From positions 24,914,673 to 24,978,672 of the forward strand of contig NC_080056.1 of the NCBI RefSeq assembly GCF_026212465.1: 64,000 nucleotides of DNA. The letters are read 5' to 3'. Made by a program: the position numbers and the translations under genes. Numbering within the stretch: position 1 is the first letter of the stretch; the number at the start of each line of letters is the position of its first letter. This DNA comes from Amaranthus tricolor (Eukaryota > Streptophyta > Magnoliopsida > Caryophyllales > Amaranthaceae). Positions 1 through 10,662 of the stretch are shown here, piece by piece. The notes below the pieces were generated by a model. The model worked only from the letters and a program-made list of their open reading frames with translations, ran no database searches and was not told the origin of the DNA.

Positions 1-100
1 AGAATTATTTCTTGGATGCAAAATAATTAATGAAGGGACAATGACTATGGCGGTGCTACAAGTGCTGAATGCATCTACATTAGTTAAGGATTGATGATGC

Positions 101-108
101 AAGCTATG
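101..108. repeat. Target site duplication, left side of hAT element
   Basis: AAGCTATG lies immediately before the left terminus and is repeated exactly at 3807-3814 after the right terminus. Eight bases is the duplication length made by hAT transposases. Confidence 0.93.
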
Positions 109-121
109 TAGACATGGCCAC
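109..121 (+). repeat. hAT terminal inverted repeat, left
   Basis: TAGACATGGCCAC pairs with the right terminus at 3794-3806 with one mismatch. Short imperfect inverted termini of this size are usual for hAT elements. Confidence 0.88.
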
Positions 122-304
122 GGTCCGGGTTGGTCCGGTTCCGTTCCGGTTCCATCCGGTTCCGGTTCCACCCGGTTCCGGTTCCATTTGGAACCTGTCG
201 CGAACGATTCCGGTTCCGGGCGGATCCAAACGGTTCCTTGGCGGTTCATGAGGCGGTTCCGGTGGTTCCAACTCACGGGACGGGCGGGTCGGACCATGGG
301 TTCC
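120..304. repeat. hAT left subterminal GGTTCC array
   Basis: About 185 bp packed with GGTTCC, CCGGTTCC and variants, strikingly GC-rich against the AT-rich surroundings. The matching right cluster lies at 3510-3792. In hAT elements such subterminal motif arrays are typically the transposase binding sites. That role is inferred here from position and repetition. Short open frames in the array are by-products of the repeat and are not genes. Confidence 0.8.
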
Positions 305-660
305 ATTTTAATTTTTTCTTTAAATTTTTGTATAATAAAAAAATACTATAATATCGCGGACGTACCTTTGATGATTACTTGATTATTAGCGAAATTCATT
401 GCATGTCAAGTTGTCATCGTTATTGAAATATTTACTAAAAAGAATGGAAAAAAATAAATTAATAAGAAACGAATCAATGATAATGTCGATAAAGATGATT
501 AATAAAAAAAGAGGGAGAAAATGGACTTGAACCTAGTACCCAAATGAATACTAAGCTGCCTACGTATCCCGAAGGAATCAAAGCCCACGGAGTTCTTTGT
601 CATACCTTTTATTTATAGTTGTTGAGTGTTGATTCATCGTTGTCGCTTGTCGGATTGATC
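305..660. other. hAT 3' non-coding segment
   Basis: Region between the left subterminal array and the transposase stop, so it is the 3' untranslated side of the minus-strand gene. It is A-rich apart from a distinct, more GC-balanced block at about 530-606 that contains GCCTACGTATCCCGAAGG. I see no open frame in it. Polyadenylation signals may lie in the AT-rich stretch at 320-480. Confidence 0.6.
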
Positions 661-3263
661 CTATTCGTCTTCGTCATCATCATGTGGTTGATTAGATGCT
701 TCCGCTGACTCTCCTCCTGACGATGATGAAGTTGTATCCATCATCATCCATGGATCATCATCGTCGTCTTGATCATCATCGTTCCTTAGTCCTTGTGTTC
801 GTATCTCCGCTTGGTCCCAATCTTTCTTGCAAACACATATTTGAATACTATGTGGAGCAAGACGAGATCGCTTTTCATCCAGAACTCTTCTACCTGCACT
901 AAAAGCAGACTCCGACGCAATAGTGAACGCGGGAATTGCAAGGATATCCTTTGCAATTCTCGATAAAATGGGAAATTTAAAAGATTTTTCTTTCCACCAC
1001 TCCAAAATATTATAGACACTTGGGTCTATTTCAAAGTGGTGTTTTAGATAACTATCAAGTTCTAAATATGTGGTCGAGGAAGAAGAAGATCCTACATAAC
1101 TATCATCTTGCGTCATTATGTTAGCAATTACTGAATTATAGAAAGTGGGACGAGCCGAAACGCTAGCACGCCTAGACATATCGCGTTTCGGGTTATATAC
1201 ACTAGCGTAAAAATCATACAGTTCAGCTAAATATTTTTTACATGTTCCGACATAATAAGCTACATCGGAAGACGGGCGATCTAACGCTTGATAATAAAAT
1301 CCTATTACTTTGGTTAGGACCTCGGTTTTAAAACGTGGGTCCAAAATGGTTGCGATTCCATAAATGTAAGGAAAATCGGTAAAATATGATTTCCATTTTT
1401 CCATCATTTCAGCAAGAATCGGCCTTAATTGTGGGTTAGTATCTTCTTGTGTATGTTTAAGCAGGTGATAAAAAATAGTAATACATTCACTTATTACTAA
1501 GTGAACGTTCGGTTCATAAACATAAGAAAAAATCTTAGTCGCGTGGTCATACGCTTCTAATATGTTATGTACACCTATTGCTAATTCCCAAGTTTCATCA
1601 GCTATGAAACTATCTGTACACTCACTATATAGTTGTGTTATTACTGGGCGATAAGCAATCGCCTTTCTTAATAAATCGTTCGTTGACCCCCAACGTGTAG
1701 GAGTATCTAATGACCAATACACTTTTTTAAGTTAATATTGGTCACATAATTGTTTATATCTTCTTTTAATCTTTCCGATCCTAAGCCATTTTACTATATC
1801 CCTAATTGGTTCTAATAATTCACTTAATTGTTTTATACCTACTTGACAAGATAAGTTAACTATGTGCGCACAACAACGTATGTGTAATAAGCTACCCCCA
1901 AGGATTAAACTAAAGGCGGGTTCGTTAAATAAAAGTTCTATACATTTTATGTTTGCGGTTGCATTATCTGTTGAACAACAAAATATTTTATCTAATAAGT
2001 TCCATTCCCTACATATCTCTATTAATCTATATTTTATGTTTTCGCCGGTATGTCTTTCTGGCATAGTCTCAAAAGCAATTATTCTTTTTTGAATAATCCA
2101 ATTTCGATCTATCTAGTGTGCTGTTACACACATATAAGATTCTAAATGTGGGGGAGCAGACCATATGTCAGTTGTTATGCTAACCCTACCATTAAACGAT
2201 TTAAACATTTCAACTAGGTCATAGCGCATTGATTCGTATAATTTAATTGTTCGTCTTTTAAGAGTGCTCCTAGGGATTGCTCTAAATTGTGGTTGCAATT
2301 GTTGTCTAGTGAGACGCTCATATGCCCTACTTTCACCGTGGTTAAAAGGCAATTCATCGCAAATTACATACCTAGAAAATTCATCAATCATGTCATTACG
2401 ATTATATCTAAAAGGCATACCTGTGTTGGGAATGTCCCATTGTGTCTGTCGGCTTCCACTTGTGGTCCTGCTGCCGCTTGCTGCATGAGTTTCTTTTGTG
2501 ATTCCATGCTTCTTTGCCAAATGTTTGTTAAAAGATCCCGTTCCACCACCTAACACGTATTCACAAAACACAATAAATAAATGTTTATAAAATATGAATA
2601 TATAATGTATGAATCTATTATGTATGTATAAAAAACTTAAAAAGTATTTACCTCTGGCGAAATTGTATGAAACTAAGGGCTTTACTCCTTGACTTTCACA
2701 AATTTGACAAGTGCATAGGAAAATATCTGGATTCTCGGTTGGTTCTTTTGTGAAATACGACCACACATGTGAAACAGCTCTACCACTAGGAGGTGGCATT
2801 GCCGGAAAAGGTTGTCTTACTGGTTCATCTTCATCTAAATAAATAATTTAAAATTATAAAACTATAATTAAATAAATAAATAATTTAAAGTTTAATTAAT
2901 TTGAAGAATAAAATTATAAAACTAACCGATAGTTTGGAAATTGACTCGTTTACCACGAGCTTGTCTTTGTTGTTGTTGTTCTCCTTGTTCTTCATCTGAT
3001 CTTGTTGATGACTGTCGAGCTTGTTCTTCTTCTTGTTCTTCTTCTTCTTCAATTTGTATATCTTTTTCCACTTCTTCTGCATATTGATGTAACTCCGGGT
3101 CGTACCCTTCCGGATAATTAGGTTCATAATTATAATTACTAATGGAGGGTGTTGTTGATACCGACGGAGTAGAAGTGGCCTTTCTTTTGGAGGAACTGGA
3201 ACCTCCTAATGATTTTGCCACTTTAGTAACTTTTTTTGTGGCTTTTTTCAAAAATGAAGACAT
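661..3263 (-). pseudogene. hAT transposase (BED finger, dimerisation domain), two in-frame stops
   Basis: Cuts and joins the transposon ends in the nucleus. The gene starts at the ATG at 3263. Exon 1 (3263 to about 2922) encodes a basic N terminus with KRKAT and an acidic, Gln-rich stretch. An intron of about 85 bp ends near 2837. Exon 2 begins the BED finger (CTCQIC). A 102-bp intron, 2651-2550, splits the finger. Exon 3 gives the second half, HLAKKH. Downstream come TTDIWSAP and CSTDNATANIK (likely catalytic Asp residues), LDTPTRW, a helical central part, and the C-terminal ESAFSAGRRVLDEKRS dimerisation block with the likely catalytic Glu. An in-frame TAG at 2113-2115 and a TAA at 1732-1734 interrupt an otherwise collinear frame. 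No frameshift is needed. Coding is clear; lack of function is inferred from the stops. Confidence 0.9.
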
Positions 3264-3470
3264 GATTGATAGTATAGAAGTAAAAATAGAAATATAGAAT
3301 TAAGAAATAAATAAATGATTAATTATGTAACTAACTAAATTAAGAAATAATTAGAAGACTAATTATGTAATTAAGAGAATAATTGCGTAATTAAAGAATT
3401 AAGTAGAGAGAGTAAGTAGAGAGAGTAGGAGAAGAGATGAGTTGTGAATGAAAATGATTGAAATTGATGA

Positions 3471-3480
3471 GTATTTATAG
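3471..3480 (-). promoter_or_regulatory. TATA box of the hAT transposase gene
   Basis: CTATAAATAC on the minus strand, about 210 bp upstream of the transposase ATG. It is followed by a pyrimidine-rich leader (TCTCTACTTACTCTCTC on that strand), as expected of a plant 5' untranslated region. It lies just inside the right subterminal array. Confidence 0.6.
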
Positions 3481-3509
3481 GAAATATCCCAACGGCTCTC
3501 TAACGGCTA

Positions 3510-3792
3510 GTAACGGCTAGTTTGGCTCAACGGTTCCATGGAACCGGTGGGCCGGTTCAACCGGACCGGTCCCGGTTCCGGTTCCATGGAACCGTTGAGC
3601 CGGTTCAACCGGACTGGTCCCGGTTCCGGTTCCAGAACCGGTTCCGGTTCCAACCCGCGGGTTTTTTCCGGCGGTTTCACGGTTCCGGCGACTTTTTCCG
3701 GCGGTTTCGCGGTTCGGGGCGGTTCGGAACCTGTCGCAAACGGTTCCGATTCCAAGCGGTTCGGGACCGGTTCGGTTCCGGGTAACCCGCCC
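3510..3792. repeat. hAT right subterminal GGTTCC array with palindromes and 48-bp repeat
   Basis: Counterpart of the left array. The perfect palindrome GGTTCCATGGAACC occurs at 3532 and 3580, and a variant (GGTTCCAGAACC) at 3628, giving a 48-bp tandem period. The rest is GGTTCC, CCGGCGG and GGTTCGG motifs up to the terminus. Likely transposase binding region by analogy with other hAT elements. Confidence 0.8.
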
Positions 3793-3793
3793 T

Positions 3794-3806
3794 GTGGCCA
3801 TGCCTA
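3794..3806 (-). repeat. hAT terminal inverted repeat, right
   Basis: GTGGCCATGCCTA, the inverted partner of 109-121 with one mismatch. The target duplication follows immediately. Confidence 0.88.
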
Positions 3807-3814
3807 AAGCTATG
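3807..3814. repeat. Target site duplication, right side of hAT element
   Basis: AAGCTATG, identical to 101-108. Confidence 0.93.
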
Positions 3815-5030
3815 TAATAATAATAAAGTTGCCAAAGTTGACTAAAAGACAAGTATTTGATAAAAAGCTGTAGAAAAATTTGGCAACATTAATTAATTCA
3901 ATATGATCACAATTTTTACTTGAACATTTGATAAATACAATTGATTACGGATATCAGACTAAGAACGGTGCATGTCTTCAAGTGGTCTACTTCACTTGCT
4001 TGAACATTTGTTCTTTCCCAATTCATTCTTCTATAAATACTTGTAAACTCCAAGTCTCCAACCAACAAAGGGTGTGTAATATACTACTAATATAAGATTA
4101 AGTAGAGAGAAAAGATAGATTGAAGTCTCTTAGTTTGTATTAAATTTATTTACTTAATCAATTTCTCTTATTCTCCCTACTTTATTATATTTAATTTAAA
4201 GTAATTTTATTTGTAGTAACATATATTAATGTCTTGATATATTATTTTTATGAGATTTGAAATGGGTCTTTGATTTAGCAACTTTGTTATTGAGTATTTA
4301 TGTAAACTAGTTTTTATTTCTAAATTCATAAAAGATTAATTTTGTTGGGTACACTTAATTATTCTTGTATAAGTTAATGTTTTAAAATTAATTGAACTTT
4401 GTTGAGTTAGTTTTATGAAAGAAACAACTAGTAATAATAACTGCATGTAGTTTTATTATTAGAGTTTACATAATATTAAATTTAGTTGGGCTATAGCTTA
4501 TAGAATATCTTCTTAATTGAGTTTAATGGTTAGTGAAGTCTTTTTAAAATTAAAGTAGTCAATTCATTAAAACCAGATTAATGAACACTAGAACTTTACT
4601 ATCTTGGGTACAAATAGTAAGCTCATATAAAAGAGTTGGCAGAGAATTTATGAGGGTAATATAAATCCCACAATTGCCTATTCATATAAAAGTTATAATT
4701 TATCAATGATTAAAAATAATCTTGTCAATGACTAAAATATATATTGCTACTACAATCTCTAATTGATTTACTCTTTCATTTACTTTACATATTTTATTTT
4801 TAAGTTTATTTTATTTTTAAGTTCTTAGTAATGTAATCAAAACTCATTTCCACCCCATCCTTTTACTATGCATATTTTCTATTTAAATAAATAAATTGAA
4901 AGTATCTTTTAAATTAGTAATCACAATTTCTGTGAGATTGACTGCTATTTACCACTTACTATATTTAGCAAGTTATAATAAGATAAAATATATTTAAATT
5001 TGTGGACAATCGAACTTAAGTTATATACAA
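3815..5030. other. AT-rich non-coding DNA, possible decayed LTR
   Basis: No protein-coding frame is recognisable. A TATA-like CTATAAATAC stands at 4031-4040 and is followed by an AC-rich, then pyrimidine-rich leader. Near 4920-4970 there is a stretch with TTTCTGTGAGATTGACTG, which recalls the end region of some plant LTR retrotransposons. I could not find matching termini, so this is only a hint. The remainder is simple AT-rich sequence. Confidence 0.35.
4031..4040 (+). promoter_or_regulatory. TATA-like element, owner unknown
   Basis: CTATAAATAC in good core-promoter form. No coding sequence follows it, so it may belong to a decayed retroelement LTR or be chance in AT-rich DNA. Confidence 0.25.
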
Positions 5031-5320
5031 CTATTCGAGGAGCCAATCTAAATCTTCTCGCACACACAATAAAGGAGTAAAAAATTCGTCGAAGATTGCC
5101 TCATTTCTCGCCTTCCAAAATTGCCAACACAAAGTCACAAATTTTTCAGCTTCCACTCTTCCCTTACCAATCAAAACCCAGTGCATCATATCATTGAAGG
5201 AAGCGGTCATAGGGTAAGGAGGATCAATTGGAGCCATCTTCCAAAATTCAGACGCCCACGGATGCTCATGAAGCAAATGCAAAAGGCTTTCCGCATTCCC
5301 ACACCTTTAGCAGCTAACAT
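5031..5320 (-). pseudogene. LINE ORF2 C-terminal fragment (zinc-binding RT-associated region)
   Basis: The minus-strand frame reads CGNAESLLHLLHEHPW then FWKARNEAIFD, the pattern of the zinc-binding segment that follows reverse transcriptase in plant LINE (L1-type) ORF2 proteins and their derivatives. The two cysteines of the expected C-x2-C are present, but a TAA at 5307-5309 falls between them. No reverse transcriptase domain adjoins, so this is a short, dead 5'-truncated or fragmented copy. Family placement is from the spacing of Cys, His and the W-x5-W pattern. It is moderately secure. Confidence 0.6.
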
Positions 5321-5872
5321 AATAAAGAATCTTGTATCAGACTCAAAATTTTTAATCATAATCTTCCGATTAATTATTCTGAATTTTCAATTCAAATCTC
5401 TAATCCTTTGGTTTTCTATTTCAAACCATCTTTAATTCCTAAACCTTTCCTGATTTTGTAATTTCTTTCAAATATTAAACTTAAAAAAAAATTATTTTGT
5501 TTAAAATCTTTTTATAAGCACTAAAATATTTTTTTATTATTTTATAGTACGAAAAGTAAAATTTTTTTATTACATTCACGGTTTTGTAAAACACTATGTT
5601 TTAACTTTATTCCTTAAACTAACATTACTACTTATTATTTTAATCTTATAACTTTGATTTAATTATTTTATATATAAAAATAAGTCGTATTTTTATTATT
5701 AACTTATAGTTTAAGCAAAATTTTCTAAGTAAACTACATATTTTCATTATCAAATTTACCCATTATTTTAAATTATATTTACTTGTACATACTAGAACAA
5801 AAATTTGATGAACCAAAATCCTTTCTATAGTAACGCATGATGTTCATCGCTTACACAAGCTATCACCATTTC

Positions 5873-5967
5873 CTTACACAAGCTAACTTTCTTCTACACT
5901 CCAAACTCTTACACATTCACTTACACATTTTAAATCACTTACACAAGTTAACCTTCTTTTATACTCC
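5873..5967. repeat. 65-bp spaced direct repeat
   Basis: CTTACACAAGCTAAC... at 5873 recurs with a few changes at 5938 (CTTACACAAGTTAAC...), about 30 bp each, with related CTTACACA motifs between them. Confidence 0.6.
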
Positions 5968-6018
5968 TAAGACTCTTTTTCATACAATCTAGTGAACTAC
6001 AAAGTTGCCCAAACCCAT

Positions 6019-6026
6019 TATAAATA
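6019..6026 (+). promoter_or_regulatory. TATA-like element, owner unknown
   Basis: TATAAATA followed by CCCCC and a pyrimidine-rich leader. The first downstream ATG (about 6153) opens only a nine-codon frame. It could be an LTR promoter remnant. Confidence 0.3.
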
Positions 6027-7292
6027 CCCCCTTAGCCATTAGATCACTTACATCACCATCATCAAATCGTTCTGACATTCTTTCTTATATTTTCACTTCA
6101 TTAAAATCTTACTACGTTAATACCTTTATTATTAATTGAAGAAATTCAAGAACATGAAGCTTAGAACACTCTTTATTTAGCTTAAATCATCATCATTATG
6201 GAGCATTATTGGGTTATTACTTTGGGTACTTAATGTATCATTATTTTTGGAGTTTAGATTAAATTATTTTGGGAGCTTAGAAGATCATCATTATTTTGGG
6301 AGTTTGGATTAATTATCTTTGGAGCATTATTGTCTATGTTGGAGGGTCTTATTTCTTATTATTTTCCTAATTAGTACTTAGTACTAATTCTTGGTGTTAG
6401 TATGGTATAACTTCTTACCCTACTTTTTTTTTGTGGAATTTTACATTATATTTACTTTATAATATGCAAAGTATGAAATATGCTAATATGTTTTAGTGGA
6501 ATGTTAGTTTAATGAAAATTATGACCAAGATTATATTAAGTATGTGTATGCTAAAACTATTTTTTAGTATGTTAATTTAATAATCTTTGAATAAGTTTAA
6601 AAAGTTGGGTGCAAAATTATATTCTAGTGATATTAAGTATGATTCATGTTATAAACTAGTGCTAATATGTTTATGAGTTATGTGTTACATTAAGAATGTT
6701 ATTATATTAAAGAATTTTTATGTTAAAACTTTATTAATATGTTTATGTTAGCCTTCAAATTAGTTTTTAAGGTAGTAAGTTATTTTATGAACTTATTTTT
6801 ATTAAGTATGGTTACATTAAGAATATTGTTATTATACTTTATTTTGAGATTTAAGTTTATCCTTAAGGTTAAAGTAAATTTCTAATTTATTGTGTAAAGT
6901 TTTTACTTTTTTAAGTGGTTATGTTAATTATTTAAATCTAGGATTTAGTATGATAAATTAAATTAAGTCGTCTTTTTTATGTGAAAAGGGCCCAAAACAC
7001 TCATAGGCCATTCGACCACTTTCATATAGAAAAAAAAAGAGTTTGATTTACTATTTTAAATTATTACAACTATATTTTTGATAATAATAAAATAACTATT
7101 TAAAAAGATAGTTTTGTAAATTTTTATAAGTTATTAAATATTGAAGTGTTTTTCTTGAGTATATGAGATTTCATAATAAAAGTAACTTTTAACCACTATT
7201 TAGTACAAAATTTTTTTTGCTAACTTTTTGACCAAAATTTATGTAAACTGATGCAAAAGTATTTTTAGTATACTTGCCGCTCAAACTATGTG

Positions 7293-7490
7293 TGAAATAT
7301 TGATTTTGTGAGATTAGGAGTTTTATTTGTTTTATAATTAGAAATATTGACTTTTGTGAAAATTATAAGTTTAACTTGTTTTAAAACTAGAAATATTGAT
7401 TTTTGTGAAATTATAAGTTTTATTTATTTTATAACTAGAATGTTGATTTTTGCAAACCTAATAAGTTTACTTATTTTTCTAAACTTGTAG
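7293..7490. repeat. 48-bp AT-rich tandem repeat, about four copies
   Basis: GAAATATTGATTTTTGTG-type units begin at about 7293, 7341, 7390 and 7438. They diverge from each other by substitutions and short indels, with further decayed copies possible to about 7600. Confidence 0.6.
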
Positions 7491-7684
7491 AATTTTGAAA
7501 ACTTATCCAAGGGATGCAATTTTAACTTGAATTTTAATTAGAATATTTGATTTTTTTTTGAAGAGAATAAAGTTTTATTTATTGTAAAGTTGGAAATGTT
7601 GATTTTGGGAACTTATTTAAAGAGAAATATATTTGAAGACTATTGATAGAATAATAAGTTATTAGTGTGAATTTAGCGAACTAT

Positions 7685-7693
7685 TAAAAATAA
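7685..7693. repeat. Target site duplication, left side of MULE
   Basis: TAAAAATAA directly before the left terminus, repeated exactly at 10663-10671. Nine bases is the typical Mutator duplication. Confidence 0.92.
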
Positions 7694-7845
7694 AGGATAT
7701 TTCATGATATACCACTGAGTTTCTTCGAAATTCACCATATACCACACAAAATGTTTTAATTCACCATATACCATTGAGTTTATGTCTGTTAGCACAGAAT
7801 ACCATTAATGACAACTACCGTCAGTGTGCCGTTTATGGTAAATTA
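7694..7845 (+). repeat. MULE terminal inverted repeat, left
   Basis: About 152 bp pairing with 10511-10662 with few mismatches. Inside it the motif TTCACCATATACCA is repeated. An ATG pointing into the element opens only a dozen codons here. Confidence 0.9.
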
Positions 7846-8014
7846 ATAATTCACCATATACCATTTACTTTTTTTTTTTGCATCAAATACCATTTTTTTT
7901 AAAAATATACCCGTTGGAATTATGATAAACAAAAGAAGTGTCATACAAACCAAGTAGTTAACATTTTGTTCAAAAACAACTTTATAATAAACACTGTTCA
8001 ACAAAAAAATGACA

Positions 8015-10057
8015 CTAAACAATGCTAAGTAGCAGCCTTTCTCTTCCTCCTAGTGTTGCCTGGCTGTGAAGAGGAAGCTGCATGTGCTGCCTTCTTTGAT
8101 GATGCTTTTTTGCCTTGCATGTCACTGCATTGTGGCCTAGTTCTTTGCATAGGCTGCATTTGTTATTCTTATGCCTCTTTCCTTTTTTTGCTTCATGAGC
8201 AGCTCTTTTCCTTTGCTTAGGTGGTCTGCCAGCATTTCTTTTCCCTTGGGGTGGTGCAATTTCTGGCACATCTAGTGAAGGCCAGTGAGTTGGATCAGCA
8301 TGAGGTGGATGTGGTCTCCATAAGTGAGTTTGTAAGAAGCCCCCTTGTAGAAAGGTGAGACAAAGTCCCTAGGATCAAGTCTCTGGTTGTAAATGACCCT
8401 TAGCCCATGCTTGCAAGGGATCCCTGATCCTTGCCATTTCCCACACCCACAAGTCATATTTCCAAGGGTGACAGGGAACTTGACATGACCATCCCTCACC
8501 TCAAACTCTCCAGCACCAGCTGCAGTGACATGGCAGAACCTAGAATCATTAGTCTTAGTCGCCATCACCCCTTTGCATGCTCTGTTAGATCATTAGGTTC
8601 CATGCTTACTGCTTTATCGAACCTGGAACCCATCCTTTTCATGCACCAATTCCTAACATCTTAATTATTCAAAAAACAAAACCAAAAAAAAAAACACAGT
8701 AAGCAACAATAATTTTTTTGCATTTAAATGAGCAAAACAGGGATACAAATTTACCTTCCAGCAATGTCAACACAGGCATGTCCCTGTTGGCCTTTGTTAT
8801 TGCATTGAATGACTCTACGAAGTTTGTTGTGTTATGATCACAACAAACTGTCCTGTCAAACATGTGCACACTCCACTGCTCTTCTACATTTTTGAGATAG
8901 TCATATGCTGCTGCATCAAACTCTTTTATCTTGGACATAGCTTTTTCAAAAACGTACTCATTGTAGGCATTTGCCGCAATCCAAAACATCTTATGAAATG
9001 CTGCCCCACTCCATCCTGCAGCCTCGCAATTTGAGTACAAATGCTGGCAGCATATTCTCCTTGTAGCTCTTGGGAACACCTCAAACAATGCTGAATCAAC
9101 CCCCTAAAAAACAAGACTAAGTTAATAAACAACTTCATAATCTCAAATTAAAGACAAAGAAGAAACTTACCCTCATCCTGTCAATGATAAAAGTCCAGTC
9201 ATCCTTCTGAGATTCATACTGAGCAAACAAGCACCTCAAGTTTCTGAAAAAATAAGTCCAGGAATCTATGCTCTCTGTGTCAACAATCCCATAGGCTAAC
9301 ACAAAGATCTCATTATTCCCATCTATTGCAACTGCAGTGAGCATAACCCCTTTGTAATACCCACTTAAATGTGCACCATCAATTCCTATGATTGGTCTAC
9401 AACCACCTAAGAATCCTCTCACTTGAGCTGCGAAAGATATGAAACAAGCCTTAAATTGCAAACTGTCAGTCCATGTAACCAGAGCATAAGACCCAGGATT
9501 TATGGACTTTATCATTTCAGCATACTTTGGAAGAGGTGGATAGGACTCAGCAAACCCACCATGTAATTGCTCCCTCGCTAAACTCTTGACTTTGTATAAC
9601 AATCTCAACTTCACATGGATCTTGTACCTTTCCATGCACAGCCTCTGCAATGAATCAACTGGGACATCTAGGTTTGTCTCTAAGTCTTGTAACAATTGTC
9701 TGCATAGCCATGCTGAAGAGACCATAGGATTCTCTTCCAGCCTCCCACAAGTTGCATGCTCTCCTTCTAGCTTCTTTATGGCCCAACTGACTTTGTCTCT
9801 TAAAACTGAAGCATGATTCCTCTAAGTGCAATCCCTCATCAAACACCTTGCTATGTACCTCTTACTATCAACATGGTCAACTGTAACAGAGAAGCCCTAT
9901 TGTATGCAGTAATCACTGAATCCTCAAACATATACTCAATTAACTCCATCAAATTGGTATTATCAGTGTCATCCACCCTCACATCAAAAGTACCCCCTGG
10001 AGAACGAACTAACAACCACATTGTACTCATCCTAACAACAACATTTACCAACAACAC
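8015..10057 (-). pseudogene. MULE transposase (mudrA type), frameshifted and internally deleted
   Basis: Catalyses MULE excision and insertion. N-terminal pieces lie at 10057-9851 and 9846 to about 9790 (FDEGLHLEESCFS). The frame then jumps near 9790-9740 to ENPMVSSAWLCRQLLQDLE, with the DNA-binding region expected between them apparently deleted. The catalytic core follows: IGIDGAHLSGYYKG with the first Asp, and FIIDRMRG with the second, split by a 67-bp intron (9170-9104). Then come CCQHLYSNCEAAGW and NTTNFVESFN. A 95-bp intron (8754-8660) precedes the SWIM finger (CGCGKWQGSGIPCKH, near 8450). The C terminus has GRPPKQRKR and a zinc knuckle CSLCKELGHNAVTC. Single-base frameshifts lie near 8571 and 8300. 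The gene is dead as read, and the family is certain from motif order. Confidence 0.88.
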
Positions 10058-10510
10058 ATTACATCACAATCCAAATTATAAACAAAACAAAAACAGAAAA
10101 CAGTAGCATAATTCAAATTCGCATGCAACTTATCACACTTAACCCTAACCCTAACTCAATTTTGCAAAAAAAATACAAAATCAGAACTCGAAATGCAAAT
10201 GGATAAGAATAGGTACCTTACGTATGCTTAATCAACCGAATTAGCAAACTTTGTGCGAAATTCAGTCACGACCACCCGTGTTTGGGTGCTAAATCACTTC
10301 ACAAACTTGCAATTCACTTTACACAAATCGATTTTAGGGATTTTAAGGATTTTTGATGGATTTTAAGGGTTCCAGATCAATGTAGACGAATTCAAAGTTT
10401 GTTGAATGGAGAAGAAGAAAGATGGAGGATCAATTTTTTGAAGAAATACGTTGTGTTTGGGGAAGTTAAGCCTAACAATAGCGCCAGTTGAATGCGTAAG
10501 GGCATACTGG
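10058..10510. other. MULE 5' leader with telomere-like motif
   Basis: Sequence between the presumed transposase start and the right inverted repeat. It contains AACCCTAACCCTAAC at 10141-10155, a telo-box-like motif that plants use in promoters of growth-related genes. It also contains the start of the satellite source segment at 10425. No second gene is supported. Confidence 0.5.
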
Positions 10511-10662
10511 TAATTTACCGCAAACGGCACACTGACGACAGTTGTCATTAATGGTATTCTGTGCTAACGGACGCAAACTCAATGGTACATGGTGAATTAA
10601 AACATTTCGTGTGGTATATGGTGAATTTCGAAGAAAGTCAGTGGTATATAATGAAATATCCG
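10511..10662 (-). repeat. MULE terminal inverted repeat, right (satellite progenitor)
   Basis: Inverted partner of 7694-7845. This copy and 83 bp inside it (from 10428) recur in every unit of the following array. Confidence 0.92.

Larger units (their letters stand above)
109..3806 (-). mobile_element. hAT-superfamily DNA transposon, complete ends, damaged transposase
   Basis: This 3,698-bp element is bounded by TAGACATGGCCAC (109-121) and the inverted TAGGCATGGCCAC (read on the minus strand of 3794-3806), matching at 12 of 13 positions, and by a perfect 8-bp duplication AAGCTATG. The inside ends are dense in GGTTCC motifs. A spliced transposase of the Ac/BED-finger type fills the middle on the minus strand. 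The perfect target duplication suggests fairly recent insertion. The transposase carries two in-frame stops, so this copy should need a transposase supplied by a relative. Superfamily assignment rests on the BED finger, the C-terminal dimerisation motif and the duplication length, all visible here. Confidence 0.95.
5321..7684. other. AT-rich non-coding DNA between LINE fragment and MULE
   Basis: No gene is supported in these 2.4 kb. It holds a 65-bp direct repeat near 5873, a TATA-like site at 6019 followed by a leader and only a minute ATG frame, imperfect TCATTATTTTGGGAG-type repeats at about 6187-6330, and a 48-bp tandem repeat from 7293. The pattern suggests layered, decayed mobile DNA, but I can identify no specific family. 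Confidence 0.4.
7694..10662 (-). mobile_element. Mutator-like element (MULE) with long terminal inverted repeats
   Basis: A 2,969-bp element bounded by 152-bp inverted repeats (7694-7845 and 10511-10662) that begin with GGATATTTCAT, and by a perfect 9-bp duplication TAAAAATAA. The interior holds a minus-strand mudrA-type transposase gene with three exons, recognisable catalytic, SWIM and zinc-knuckle regions, and several lesions. Its right end is the source of the 40-kb satellite that follows. The element is too short for a full MULE coding region because part of the N-terminal transposase region is missing. Confidence 0.95.

Noticed and set aside
130..351. Small Phe/Arg-rich protein genes at the hAT ends
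   Set aside because: They are translations of GGTTCC repeats, open on both strands because the repeat lacks stops.
3815..5030. Host gene promoter at 4031
   Set aside because: No coding sequence or splice pattern follows; it may be an old LTR promoter.
10138..10157. Interstitial telomere
   Set aside because: Only about two and a half copies, and of the CCCTAA form, not a long run of the plant CCCTAAA repeat.
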